64,000 bases of DNA, from positions 39,311,981 to 39,375,980 of the forward strand of contig NC_088098.1 in NCBI RefSeq assembly GCF_036370855.1, read 5' to 3'. The translations under genes were made by a program, and so were the position numbers. Of this stretch, positions 1 through 11,544 are shown one piece after another. Numbering within the stretch: the first letter of the stretch is position 1; each line of letters begins with the position of its first letter. This DNA is from Dromaius novaehollandiae (lineage: Eukaryota > Chordata > Aves > Casuariiformes > Dromaiidae). The notes under the pieces are model-generated. The model made no database searches. It saw only the letters and a program-made list of their open reading frames with translations, and was not told the DNA's origin.

Positions 1-248
1 GGTCAGGTTTTGAATATCTCCAAGGACAGAGGTGCCACAACCTCTCTGGGCAACCTGTGTTTGACCACTAACCATAGAAAAGTGTTTTCTTATGTTCAGA
101 TGGGATTTCCTGTGTTTCATTTGTGCCCATTGCTTCTTGTCCTGTCAGTGGGCACCACTGTGAAGAATCTGAATCCATCTTCCTTATTCCCTTCCATCAG
201 GTATTTATACACATTGATAAGATCCCCCTGAGCCTTCTCTTCTTGAGG

Positions 249-736
249 CTAAACTGCCCCAGCTGTCTCAGCTTCTCCTTGTATGACAGATGATCCAATC
301 CCATAATCAACTTTGTGGCTCTTCGCTGAACTCAATCTGATATGTCCATGTCTCTTGTGCTGGGGAGCCTGGCACTGGACACAGCACTCCAGGTGCGGCC
401 TCAGTGGGACTGAGTAGAGGGGAAGATTCACCTCCCTGAACTTGCTGGCAACACCTTGCCTAACACAGCCCAGGATGCTGTTGCCCTTCTTTGCCACAAG
501 GTCACATTGCTGGGTCATATCCAACCTGCTGTCCACCAGGACCGCAGGGCCCTCTCTACACAGCTGCTTATCAGCTGGTCAGCCCCAAGCTTGTATTGGT
601 GCATGGGGTTATACCTACTCAGGTGCAGGACTTTGCATTTCCCTTTGTTGAACTTCATGAGGTTCCTGTTGGCCCATTGCTCCAACCTGTCGAGGTCCCT
701 CTGAATGGCAGCACAACCATCTGGTGTTTCAGCCAC
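249..736 (-). pseudogene. CR1 RT C-terminal region remnant
   Basis: The minus-strand frame 515-736 carries [20 protein letters not shown] and KFNKGKCKVLHL, the CR1 thumb region following motif C. The frame 249-536 follows with SRLDMTQQCDLVAKKGNSILGC and a changed form of the PLYSVPLRPHLE motif. The two frames overlap and differ, so another indel lies near 515-540. Positions 1-248 are the more 3' CR1 sequence and show no useful frame. Confidence 0.85.
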
Positions 737-1290
737 TCCTCCCAGTTTGTATCATCTGCAAACTTGCTGAAGGTGCACTCTGTCCCCTCATCCAGGTCAT
801 TAATGAAGATGTTAAACAGTATTGGTGCCAGTATCGACCCTTGGGTGACACGATTAGTGACTGGCCTCCAGCTGGACTTTGTGTCACTAGTCACAACCTT
901 CGGAGCCCAGCAGTTCAGCCAGTTTTCAGTCCACCTCACTGTCCACTTACACAGTCTGTACTTCATCAGTTTGTCTCTTACTAGAGACAGTGTCAAAAGC
1001 CTTGGTAAAGACGAGGCAAACAACATCCACTGCTCTCCTATCCATCCATTGAGCTAGTCATTACATCGTAGAAGGCTATCATGTTGGTCAGGCATGATCT
1101 GCCCTTCATAAATCTATACTGACTACTTCCAATCACCTTCATGTCCTTAATGTTCTGAAATGGCTTCCAGGAGGATTTGCTCCATCTCCTTCCCAGGGAT
1201 CACGGTGAGGCTGACCTGCCTGTAGTTCCTTGGATCCTCTTTCTCGTCCTTCTTGAAGATAGGGGTGACACCTCTTTTCTTCCAGTCCTC
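650..1290 (-). pseudogene. CR1 reverse transcriptase remnant
   Basis: The minus strand begins with a recognisable finger region (EVPEDWKKRGVTPIFKKDE, then DPRNYRQVSL) and reaches motif C, FADDT, at 748-762. Several in-frame stops occur between about 1150 and 1050. Motif A normally reads LDFSKAFDT. Here the codon at 1010-1012 encodes Val instead of the catalytic Asp (VFTKAFDT). A one-base loss close to 745-748 throws the reading frame just after motif C. The enzyme cannot be functional. Confidence 0.9.
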
Positions 1291-1305
1291 AGGAACCTCT
1301 CCTGA

Positions 1306-2059
1306 TCACCATGACCTTTCAAAGATGACTAAATGGCATAAGCCAGCTCTCCAGCACTCATGGGTGCATCCCATCAGGTCCCAGGACTCGTATTTATGCA
1401 GTTTGTTTAAATGTTCACTAAGCTGATCCTCCTCCAGCAAGGGTAAGTCCACCTTGCTCCAAACTTCCCCTCTGGTCTCAGGAGCCTGGGATTTCTGAGG
1501 ACAAATCTTACCAGCAGAGATTGAGGTTGAAAAGGTATTCAGTACCTCTGCCTTTTCCATGTCTTTGGTCATCAGATCCCCATCCCCATTCAGCAGTGGG
1601 ACCACATTTTCCCTAGCCTCCCTTTTGCTGCTTATGTACTTGAAGAAGCCCTTCTTGTTGCCCTTCACATCCCTTGCAGGATTCAACTCCAGATGGTCTT
1701 TGGCTTTCCTAACCCCATCCCTGCAGGCTCAGACAGCATCTCTATATTCCTCTCATGTTGCCTGTCCTTCCTTCCACCTCTTCTTGTATGCTTCCTTTTT
1801 ATGTTTGAGTTTATGGAGAAGCTCCTTGTCCATCCATGCAGACCTCCTGCCACCTTTTCTTGATTTCCTTCACATTAGGATGGACTGTTCTTGAGCTTGG
1901 AGGAGGTGATCCCTGAATATCAGTGATCTCTCTTGGACCCCCCTTCCCTCTAGGACCCTCTCCCATCAGATTCTTCCAAGAAGGTCCCTGAACAGGCCAA
2001 AGTCTGCTCTCCTGAACTCCAGGGTTGTGATCCTGCTTTTCTCCCTGCTCCCTCCTCAC
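1306..2059 (-). pseudogene. CR1 endonuclease-RT linker remnant
   Basis: The minus-strand frame 1306-1686 reads ARDVKGNKKGFFKYISSKR near its start and PETRGEVWSKVDLPLLEEDQ further on, which is the CR1 linker before the polymerase. The frame 1811-2059 carries weaker similarity (LGLF-like and GLFRDLLG-like text across frames). The two pieces lie in different frames, showing indels between them. There is no catalytic residue here. The value of the segment is in identifying the family and showing that the element was continuous when inserted. Confidence 0.8.
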
Positions 2060-2650
2060 AGGATCCTGAACTCCACCATTTCATGGTGACCGCAGCCAAG
2101 GCTGCCCCCAACCATCCCATCCCCAACCAATTCTTCCACGTTTTTAAGCATGAGGTCCAGCAGAGCATCTCTCCTCACCAGCTCCTTGATCACTCATGTC
2201 AGAAAGTTGTCATCAATGCTCTCCAGAAACCTCCTGGATTGCTTGTGCCATGATGTCTCTACAGCAGATACCAGGGTGTTTAAAGTTCCCCATGAGGCGC
2301 AGGGCCTGCGAGGCTTCTTCCATTTGTTTGAAGAAAGCTTCATGCACATATCCCTGAGCATGTGGTCTGTAGCAGACACCCACTGCAACATCTCCCACAT
2401 TGTTTTGCCAACGAATGCCAACCCATAAGCTCCCAGCTCAGCCCTCACCCATCTCCAGGCAAAGCTCCATGGATTCCTGCTGCTCTCTCACATACAGGGC
2501 AACTCCCCATCCTCGCTGTCCCAGCTTGTCCTTCCTAAAAAGCCTGTATCCATCCATCACAGCACTCTAGTTGTGAGCTATCCTACCACATCTCTGTGAC
2601 GCTGATGAGACTGTAGCCCCACAACTGCATGTAGACCTCTAATTCCTCCT
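1950..2650 (-). pseudogene. CR1 endonuclease (APE-type) remnant
   Basis: In intact CR1 elements this domain nicks the target DNA to prime reverse transcription. Two overlapping minus-strand frames share the signal. One gives a version of the conserved VGVCYRP...DEAFFKQMEEAS stretch (2213-2398) and the other ends SRRFLESIDDNFLT (2194-2448), so a frameshift separates them. The segment 2450-2650 continues upstream with a recognisable CR1 stretch (EMWWD-like and GWGVALYVRE-like text at nucleotide level) interrupted by stops. The start of the domain is not present. Confidence 0.8.
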
Positions 2651-2700
2651 GTTTGCTGCCCGTGCTGTGTGCGTTAGTGTGCAGGCACTTTAGAGAGGCA

Positions 2701-5700
2701 CCTGCTTATGCTGATTTCCCAGAAAGGGTGAGAGCTTTCCTCAGGATACTGTTCTGTAGGCTTCAGAGCTGCATTGGTTACTCAGGAGTTATAGCAATAT
2801 TGCACAGCCATCCAAAATGGGGAGCAAAAGAAAAGGGAAGCATTTAGGTAGGGGAGCCACTTGGTCCCAGATCCTCAAGGCATTCTGCAGCCTCCAGAAC
2901 CACTGACATTTTATTTAATAAATAAGATGAATGGACATTAAAGATCAGAGGATTAATTATGAAACATTTCAGCATCCCCATTAGTTCAGTCAATAGGAAT
3001 TCAGCCAATAATGAGATGTTTTCTCAGCAGTAGTAGCAGTAGTCTGGTTCTATACCTCTTCCAGAAGACCAGGACCCAGTAGCCTGTTTTACTCTGCTGG
3101 AATGTGGACTCAGTACTCACTTTGCAGCAAAAGTGAAATCCCTTTTGCTGCTTTCTGTAGCACCTGGAGGAGGCATAAACTCGATGTTTCCTATCTCAAG
3201 GCTAACTCAATCCAGCTCTGAAGGATGAGAGACGACAATTTGTGATGATATGCCTGTAGGCCCGAACAGACTGATATTAAATACAAACTTTTCCATCACT
3301 GTAAATCAGTTCTGAGTATATTTTTTAGACTTTGTGCTGGCTAATAGTCATGTATTTGGGGGCATGGAGCAGCTGCAATTTGTCTACGACTCTCATTATC
3401 TTTATTTCAAAGGATCTGTTTCATGGCATTGATAAAACTCTCCTCTCACTTTCCATAAAACTTACCCTTAAAACTGAAGCTTGTAAACGAGTCACCAGCT
3501 TGCTTTGTTATTGCTGCTGTTATTCTTTAAGCTAGGAGTGACACTGCTCTGCTGGAGCTCACCTTGTCTCAGGGCTTGCTTTTTAGATGAAAAAGAATTC
3601 CAAAATGGATTTAGAAAAACCCACACTGTTCAGAACAAAAGAAATAAGTCAAATGCTGTAGTGATACAGGAGTGCCTGAAAAAAACTTGTGAGGCAGCCT
3701 GCAACTCCGAGTCTGTAACTCTGCCCTTTGGACATGTCTCTCTGCAATCAATGGGGTATGCAGCAACAACATTCAATTCCAGGAGGACGTAGTTACGTTA
3801 ATGCAGGCAGAAAACAAACAGAGAAAAGCCTGTTCTACAGCCCCTTGTATATGACTAGAAATCCTTTAGCAGCCAAACACCTTTCAGGAAGGTACAATTC
3901 TGTAATGAATATACCAACCACTTCTGACAGCTGTGTCATTCAGCGCTGTCACTCAAAGCTTTCAGACCTTATTTTCTGTAATCTTTTTGCCTTATGGATA
4001 GGGTTGAACCTAGCAATGCTCTGTGGCATTCAGTGGGGACAAATCGTTGTAAAAAAACTGCCTTATCAGGATAATCTTCTTGTTCATTTTTATCTCTTCC
4101 TTCTCATTTTTACATCTGGTGAACTCCCTCTCCAAATACAGAGATGGCAAATTAACTAAGTTAAGCGATTAAATCAAAGATCACCATGTCTCAAGACAAA
4201 TCATGGTCTATGAAACTTCTCTGGTCTGCAAATCACAGCCTTCCCTCTAGCAGTTGATGTCTGCTAGTATAAATCTACTCAATCTGATTAAATGTGACTT
4301 TGAGCAGTGGGCGTTTTTGTGCTTGTCTTTATGCATAAAGGTAAATGTCAGCAACATGAATGGAGCTTTGGGTGTTACTTACGTATTTGATGAGCCCCTT
4401 ACACTCTCCCTACCAAGTTTATTGTAAGAGCTTGACTAGATTTATCAGCTGCTTTATAAGGAGCAGCAAGAAACCTAGATTAAAGGTTGCTAAGTTACAA
4501 ACCAGATAAGACATAGGCGTATTCCCAAATTTATACAAACACCATGCCTAAATTCAAGAGAAGCATAAGAAGCAGTCTGAGCTCAAGAATAGGTTAGCGT
4601 GTAAGATGGATTTCTCTCTCTATTTCTCTGCATGGCTTTACTTCCAGCTATATTTCAAAGGGGCATTACAGCATTCAGAACCTATTACAACATGCCAGCT
4701 ATGAGAGAAATAATGCCTAATGCCCAGCGTGGGAGCTTTTTAATGGTAATACAAATATTATGCAGCATTTCCCTCCCCAAGTCAAGCTGTGCTTGCCTTG
4801 AGTGCAATCTTCCTGCAAATGCACACAAACATGTACATCCTGGGTGCACAGGCCCTTGTTACAATGAGGACAAAGTAAACTGTCTTCACACACAGATAAT
4901 ATAGACATTAATCCGACAATTGAAGAAATGGGATTTTGTACTGTGCAAATTCCAGTTCAAAGGAGGGATCCTTCTCAGTGTAAATGTCTTTGTTATCAGC
5001 CCATGTTTAGCTAATAAATGGTTTATTAAAAATGGCACAGCTGTGAATGGCTTACATACATATTCCCGGGCTTGGAACTGTCCAGAATTATAGCTTACAG
5101 CACTGGGGAAGCTTATGTGCACCGCACTGGGAAACACCCAGAAGGACGGACTTTTGCTATACACAACACACTTTCAGTCTGCTTCAGTTATTAGGCTTTA
5201 TTCTTGTCCCATATTATGGGTAGGTATTATTGAGGAAGGCTGTATTCTGAGATCTTTGTGGTCCTTTGTAAGGGGAAAACTGCGGAAGCGTTTAGTCCCC
5301 AGATGTGATGCGCAGTCCTGTGGGGCTACCTGAGGTGTGCTGTCAGCTTCCCGTGGCTGTGCCCCGGAAGGCGAGGCAGCACGCAGCTTCCAGGCCAGCA
5401 AAATGTGTTTTACAGTCATACCGTAGGAGCGAGCAAACTCTTTTAAAAGATCCAGGGGAGAAATAGGTCCTCATTTCGCATGAGGACTTTGGACATGAGG
5501 ACACTTTTTGCATTCAGACAGGTTAACCGGGGATATACGTCAGACAATTTCCTCCACATTTCTAGTTTTGTTTAAAAAACAATTTGGAAGAGGCTAATTG
5601 AATTCTAGCTACATATGGCTTGAAGACTAGAAAAGCCTCCAGCGAGGGCTGGCTAGCTGGGGCACAGAAGCACATTGTCCACAGTTCTTTTGCTCATGCA

Positions 5701-7986
5701 CTTCTCCTCACGCAGGGTCCAGCAAAGCAGTAGCGAGTGAGTTCTGCTGAACCATATTGACGCCTCCAGGGGACTTCCAGAGAAAATGTCAACTAGGGCT
5801 TCTGGCTTTGTTCAGGGAGTTAAACACAGAATAATCAGCTGGCTTCCAGATCATGGATACCAGTTAGCCTGGCATTATCACCACTTTGGGCTCTACAGCA
5901 TAACATCTTAATAAAGTGGAGAGTTGGTGGTGGACTGTACTCTTTTCTTCTTTTTTTAAAGGAGTATTTCTGCTTCTACGAAACACCAACAAAATGCTCA
6001 AATTCAGCCTGACTCCTATCCTTTCTTGTATTTAACTACCTGCTCTTTGTTTTCTAAGCCATTTTAAAGACAGGGTAATTCTCATACGAGGTGTTTGGAA
6101 ACATGGCGTAGGGCTTTTTTCTAGCAAGGAGCCAAAAAGACACTTCAAATGCCTTTGGCAGGCCAGACAGTAAAACACACCTTAATGCTATTCAATTATA
6201 ACCAAAAAAAAAAAAAAAAAAAAAAAGTAGCATGGCACTAGATCATCTAAACTGACATTATTTGGCTTATGAGCTGTCTGTGCCCTTTGTCTAATAGACA
6301 GACAGAGAGTGCCAGGGACCAAAGGTCTGTATTTTGGGCCTTGATTTAAGTCCAGATTTGTCAGACACTAAATTTACTTTAAACTCCAGCCACAGGAATA
6401 AAATGCTCATTAGAAGCAGTGTGCTTTAATTTGGAAGTGCTTCTTCCTTTTACACTTCAGAATTTTTCCTTCTACATACAGATCATTCTTATCATACTCT
6501 GTAAGGACGATTTTCCAGCAAATTTTTATTTTCTTTGCCATGAAGCCTGTCTCCATCCTTAGCTCTGAAAATTATGTCCTAGGAATAATGACACCTGATA
6601 TTTCATCTGTTCTGGTACGACCACAGCATCTGCACCGAATGAATCACCACATGATATAGAGTAGATCCTTGCTGCTCTAGGTCAGAGCTTATACTTACAG
6701 CTGCAGTCAAATTGGTAATATTCTGTAATCACTGTCGCTAGTTTTTTTTGCAGACGCATGCCTACATTTTCCCACTGTTCTTTGTTCTTGGCAAGATATC
6801 ACCGTAGAAATATCCAGTAGAAATTAACGCAGCTGCAAGATTAAATTGTAGACTGAGCCTTTCATTCATTAGCCTTACAACTAGGTGCTCTATTTCTTCT
6901 TTGTGGATTTGGTGATAACTTAATCTCTCCCTACTTGTCAGCTCTTGACTGTAAAATCGTTCAATCCATGCTCCTAGAGATTTCAGTCATCCCAACAATC
7001 GGTGCCACTGTTTCAATCACTTCAAACTCCTTTGGCACATCTGCTGTGATTAAAATGATGGCTGAGAGACCACCCTAAAGAGTGAGTGTAGAGGACGTAT
7101 CTGTAGTCATCCTTTCTTAATTTTATTACCCCAGCCCAGGCTGCTTCTCTCTTTTCAGGAAGGGAGTAATATGGCATTAATTTATCTTCCTGCTTCTTAA
7201 TCAAGTCACGGGAAATTCCTTAAGGAATGTGAAGAAAATAATAATTTCCATTTCACTTCTACATGGAAACCAAACTTAAATCCAGTGATGTTATTGGTCT
7301 TGAAAGAGGTGCTACCTGAGCCGATGATCATCATCTTTTTTGCTCTTTAAGCTGAGATACATACAGCACAATTCTCTTTTGATCAAAATGTCAGATGCCA
7401 TATCCCAAACTACTCTTTGCATTTAAATTTGCCAGGGCCAGTGAAGAAAAGAACACATGCTTTCATTATTGGCAAGGTGGTTTTTATTTAGACCTGTATT
7501 TGGAGAATATTCTCCAGGTACAAGTTCTTCCTGTCCTAAATGGGAGGAGGTACAGCTATATGAGCACCTCCCTTGCGTCTCCTCCTGGTCTTTCTTTGGT
7601 CAGCAGATCGAGATCAAGCTGGGCTGCCACTGTGTCACAGAGCACAGCACAAGACTACTATGAGGGCTATTTATCCTATAATGTGAGTGAGATCCATGAG
7701 GCATTAGATGGTGTCAGTATATTGCCTTTCACTGTGCTCTAGCCAGTCACGAAAATCCAAAGCTTTGATTTAAAATTCAGCAGCGAAGGAGAATTACAGA
7801 AATGACCTTTTGATTATGAGGCTTTAAAGGCTATAAAGTTAAAGACTTATTCCCCTGGTAAAGTAACCAGTACTTGGTTTTCCCTGTTTTAGACTGGGCT
7901 GCAGGCATCCCTGCTCTAGTTTCATCTTACTATAAACTAGGCCAGAGAAATAACTTCTGGAGGGTTAATTTACCTTGAAGTTGTAA
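2701..7986. other. Non-coding, no gene recognised
   Basis: AT-rich single-copy-looking sequence. The longest frame is 143 codons at 3728-4159 (plus). It has no recognisable domain and no splice context, and I treat it as chance. A small GC-richer patch lies near 5270-5400. The poly(A) run at 6204-6226 is listed separately. Confidence 0.6.
6204..6226 (+). repeat. Poly(A) run, 23 A
   Basis: Twenty-three uninterrupted adenines. The run could be the tail of a decayed retroposon on the plus strand, but the sequence immediately upstream is not one I can assign, so only the homopolymer is certain. Confidence 0.95.
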
Positions 7987-8528
7987 AATCACTGAATCAC
8001 ACAGTGATATAAGTTGGAAGGGGCCTCTGGAGGTTATGTTTTAAAATTTTAAATACCATGATACCTTGCAGGGAGATCAGGAGCAAGAGTTTCAGAGTAT
8101 CACAGTATTTGATTTATCTCTCTATCTGTCAGTCTGTCTGTCTCTGTACCCTTTCACAGGTAAGTCATTCATTCATGGTTACTGAGCTGCAACAATAACT
8201 GGGAGGAAAACTCCAATTATATTCTCAGAAGTGGGGGGGGGGGTTTTGTTATCACTATCATTTAGTCAAACCCCCTTGCTCAGAGCAGGATCTGCTTATA
8301 ACAGGTCCACACGAGTTTTGAATATCATCAGGGATAAAGATTTCACAGCCTCTCTAGGCCACTGTTACAATGTTTGAACATCATGATGAATTTTTTCTGG
8401 TATCTCAGAAACAGGAATTTCCCTTGCTGCAGCTTGTGCCATTGCCTTTTGTCGTTTCACTGGGTACGTCCAAGAAGTGTCTGGCTCCACCATTTTTCTG
8501 CCCTTCTACTGGGTAGCTGAAGGTCTCT
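7987..8528 (-). mobile_element. CR1 3'-terminal fragment split by an insertion
   Basis: The plus strand begins with the reverse complement of the CR1 3' end: repeated AATCAC units, then AGTTGGAAGGGGCCTCTGGAG. After an interruption it resumes at about 8257 with the expected TAGTC-AAACCCCCTTGCTCAG text and continues with the same order of CR1 blocks seen at 1-200 (GTTTTGAATATC, CACAGCCTCTCTAGG, TTGCCTTTTGTC, GTCTGGCTCCACC). The element lies on the minus strand and is truncated at its 5' side near 8528, where a pyrimidine tract begins. Confidence 0.85.
8038..8256. mobile_element. Unidentified insertion inside the CR1 fragment
   Basis: CR1 normally runs GGAGATCATCTAGTCC without a break. Here the left flank ends GGAGGTTAT and the right flank restarts ATCATTTAGTC, so both sides keep a version of the same short target word. 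That is what a target-site duplication of about 5-8 bp would leave. The inserted segment holds a TCTG-rich stretch (8117-8147), an acceptor/donor junction at 8159/8160 and a run of 11 G (8233-8243). I cannot assign it to a family. It has no terminal inverted repeat that I can see. Confidence 0.5.
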
Positions 8529-8553
8529 TTCTTTTTTTTTTTTTCTTTCTTCT
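8524..8553 (+). repeat. T-rich pyrimidine tract
   Basis: Thirty pyrimidines dominated by T, directly at the 5' boundary of the CR1 fragment. Confidence 0.9.
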
Positions 8554-9770
8554 GGCCGATTTTTCTCCTAGAAAGGGATTTAATTCCTTCCCTGACTGTC
8601 TTAGTCCCCAGTTCTAAAATTCATATTCTTAGCTGTGGCCATGTAGAAGCACATGGACTTCAGTGCATCTTGAGGTCCAAATTCAGTCCCAGGACCTTAC
8701 TGTGATGTGTATGGAGTATTCTTATGTTACATTTTTACATTTTACTTTTTGCAGTTCTCATTCATCCCTTCTAAAATAACCTGGCAGCTTTTAAATCTCA
8801 GAAAGACCACCACAGCAAAGTACTAGGACAATAGTGGCCTTTAAAACTTCTCTTAATACCTGCATTCTCTTTCCCACTCCCTAGGAAAACTAAACATTTG
8901 TGATGAAGTCCAATGGGAAAGCTGAGGCAGGGACTGTGATATTGAATTTAATGGTGTAGTTGTTACTAGTTCTGAACTAATGTCTGTACTGGAGCTTTTT
9001 ATAAATCCCTTAAGGACCATAGTCATTTGGGGTTGGGCTGATTTTGATTGACTGTGCTTGTCCAGCTTGAATGTGATGCCTAAAGTTCAGTCACTTAGGG
9101 TCCTTTCTAATTCACAGGCTTACCATTGGAGGGAGTCAGCCACCCTGCAAGTTGCCTTTCTTTTTCCATTGATTACATAGTAAACAACCTGAGAGGAGAT
9201 TTGCCATTTTTAGGCAGCTAACTTTAGAAAGGATGAATCACACATTGCTAGTGTGGGTTCCTCCTGTCACGAGTCCTCCAGTTGAATTCCTGCATCCATC
9301 TGTAACTTCACTGGCTTTTATGAGGTTTCCTGGCTGGTTCAATTGCAAAGCTCGAGTGGGTGAGTGAAGTAACCTATGTTAACACACTAGTGTCTTTGCT
9401 GTCCTGATAAAGGACAGCTCTGGAAGCATTAACCGTTAATAGTTTGCATTTCCCATACTGGACTAAATACAAGTGCATTTTTATAGCATGAAAAGGAACA
9501 AGAGCAATACTTCACACCTAAGTCCTTTATCTAAATACAAAATGCTGCTCCTATCTAGATTTTTTTTATGATTTACTCTATCCTTATAAAACCTCACAGT
9601 AGTTTATAAATTACACTGAAGTGAATTACACTGTGTGCACTCTAACCTAGACATTGTGATTTCCAGAGAGATTGAAAACGATTACTGAAAACAGAGCTAA
9701 ATAGAAGAGAGCTAGTTCCACGCATAAGGAAAAGGAGCAGGAATTAGCATGCATCTTTCTGACATGAACT

Positions 9771-10430
9771 ATGATAAAACATAAAGAAGTGGCATGGTTC
9801 TGTTTTGCTATCATGAGACTGTATTCACCAGCAGTGGAGGTAACAGTAGTGTTTTTTAAAGCACCTGAGAAATTCCAAAAGACTTTATTTTCGAGAGATC
9901 CCCACACAGAAAATTCAATTCACTATATGCAGTGGCAAAACAGATATACAGTGACTGAGATCCGTAGAGATCCAAAATTCCTTAGACTCACTGTAATGGA
10001 GAAAAGAAATTTTCATTATATATTTCTATTCTATCTAATTTTCCTTGTGAGGTGCATTTTCATACTCTGCCTTTACATTTGTTATGTATCTGTTGAAAAC
10101 AGAAGCCACACACACCCCCCCGCAAACACACACACCCCCCAAAATCAGTCCCCCATCACCAACCATTATGTGGGAGCTGCAGTCTACCAACAGTTCTCTA
10201 GGAGGGTTTCTTTAATAGAGAGACCTCCGAGCTCAGTCGTAACATATCTGCAGCGTGTATGCGTTTTTGGAGAAGCCGTGCATAATCATGCCAGTAGGGA
10301 CATCGGAAAGCCAAGAACACCAAGCAGCATCTCCATGACAATATCTAAGACTATAATACGTGGTGATTCTGTAGCGGGAGAACCACAAGGGCACAAGACC
10401 AGCGGTGGATCAGAGAGAACTGAAAGTTAA
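9771..10430 (+). CDS. Unrecognised 219-codon ORF, doubtful
   Basis: This ATG-initiated frame is the longest outside the CpG island. The product has a strongly hydrophobic stretch at about residues 81-106 (FHYIFLFYLIFLV and following) that could form one membrane span. Next comes a His/Thr/Pro-rich segment that is the translation of the AC/C-rich microsatellite, then a polar C-terminal third rich in Ser, Arg and Gly. I recognise no family. Against it being a gene: a microsatellite is translated, there is no promoter-like context and no splice structure, and an overlapping minus-strand frame (9647-9907) is also open. For it: 219 codons is long for a region this AT-rich. I think chance is more likely than a gene. 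Confidence 0.12.
   Translation: MIKHKEVAWFCFAIMRLYSPAVEVTVVFFKAPEKFQKTLFSRDPHTENSIHYMQWQNRYTVTEIRRDPKFLRLTVMEKRNFHYIFLFYLIFLVRCIFILCLYICYVSVENRSHTHPPANTHTPQNQSPITNHYVGAAVYQQFSRRVSLIERPPSSVVTYLQRVCVFGEAVHNHASRDIGKPRTPSSISMTISKTIIRGDSVAGEPQGHKTSGGSERTES
10106..10140 (+). repeat. AC/C-rich microsatellite, two imperfect blocks
   Basis: Two consecutive blocks of ACACAC followed by a C run, separated by a short GCAA spacer. Confidence 0.9.
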
Positions 10431-11544
10431 AAAAATATATCAATCACGAGCAGTTTAAGCCTAGTGCATGCAAGGGACACAAGGTTGAAATGGTCATGTT
10501 CAATAACAGTCAGACTAACTGACTTAGTCAAAAGTTTACATTCAGCCTAGAAATGAAAAAACCTTGCACGTTTCCTTGTGATATGCACTAATCCAGCAAG
10601 CAGCAATGGTCCCCTGATTGATGATGAAACAGATAGGAGAGCAAAGAAATCCAGGATCTCTGTTTTTCAGTTTCCCCTGACTGTCACTGGTTCAGTCCCT
10701 TCCCATCTCCTCTCCTCTATTTAATTAAAATTCATTAATGGCAATGCCTATTAACTAGCAGCTTTGCATTCTGCATCCGTGTCTCTCAGATCAGTCTCAG
10801 AGTCAATCTGACAGATGAAGGGAGTGTTTTGGCTTTTACAGTTGTTTAGCTGTGGCCTCTGAGTGTCTGCAGTGTGATGCATAAGTAATAGGAGCAGTTT
10901 TTGTGACGGGGGCTTGAGCAGAAAAGTCTGTAACTACACGCTTGCTGCTCCCTGCACTTCCCTCACTCTGCTCTGCCCAGCTTTTAAGCGCATGGCCTTG
11001 GTCCTTTCTCTGACTGAATAACTGATGACTGTCCTTCAGAGCAAACTTGCTTTAGAATCAGTTTTTTAAGCTGTTTATAGTGCTTTACCCCTGGTAAGGA
11101 AACTTTTAAATAATGTTTTTTCCTCTGTTTGTTTTTGCAAATATAATTTGAAAACAATACAAATCACTGTGCTGCAGGGGAAGGTAGTTATGGGAGAGGA
11201 GTAGGGGATTTGTGTATTGTTTAAAGAGGGAAAAGGAGGTCATAAGCAGTATTGTGAGAAAAACAAACAACTGCAGATCTTTAGATCCTACTGGCAAAAA
11301 AAAACCAACAAGGCCAGGAAACCAGTTTGAACTGAGGAGGTCCCATGCATGGGGCCACTGAATGAATAAAAATGATTTTTTTTCCCTGAAAACATTCAGA
11401 AACACTGAATAGCTGCTGGTGTCCAAGTAAAAGTGATATAGATAGAAACGAGCTCTAATTATTTTATTTTTTATGTAGAGCTGTCATACATCAAAGACGT
11501 TTATATACATTGGTAAGGTCTCGTGATGCTGCTCTGGGCAAATG

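Larger units (their letters stand above)
1..2700 (-). mobile_element. CR1-type LINE, 5'-truncated and decayed, running off the left edge
   Basis: Read on the minus strand, the block gives in order a partial endonuclease (about 2650-1950), a linker (about 2059-1306), a reverse transcriptase (about 1290-650) and the C-terminal and 3' region (about 736-1). CR1 phrases are readable in pieces: SRRFLESIDDNFLT in the endonuclease, GFFKYISSKR and MEKAEVLN in the linker, and [16 protein letters not shown] and FADDT in the reverse transcriptase. The frame is broken by stops and indels, so the copy is dead. ORF1 and the start of the endonuclease are missing. Position 1 still reads as CR1, so the 3' end lies outside the window. 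The upstream boundary is approximate: clear similarity stops near 2,700. This is the family signature of birds, crocodilians and turtles. Confidence 0.95.
8554..11544. other. Non-coding, apart from one long ORF described separately
   Basis: AT-rich sequence with no recognised gene or repeat family. It includes an AC/C-rich microsatellite at 10106-10140 and a long plus-strand ORF at 9771-10430. Confidence 0.55.

Noticed and set aside
491..1057. 188-codon plus-strand frame across the CR1 element
   Set aside because: Antisense shadow of the CR1 reverse transcriptase, which is clearly encoded on the minus strand.
3728..4159. 143-codon plus-strand frame
   Set aside because: No recognisable motif and no splice or promoter context. 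A frame of this length is plausible by chance in 64 kb.
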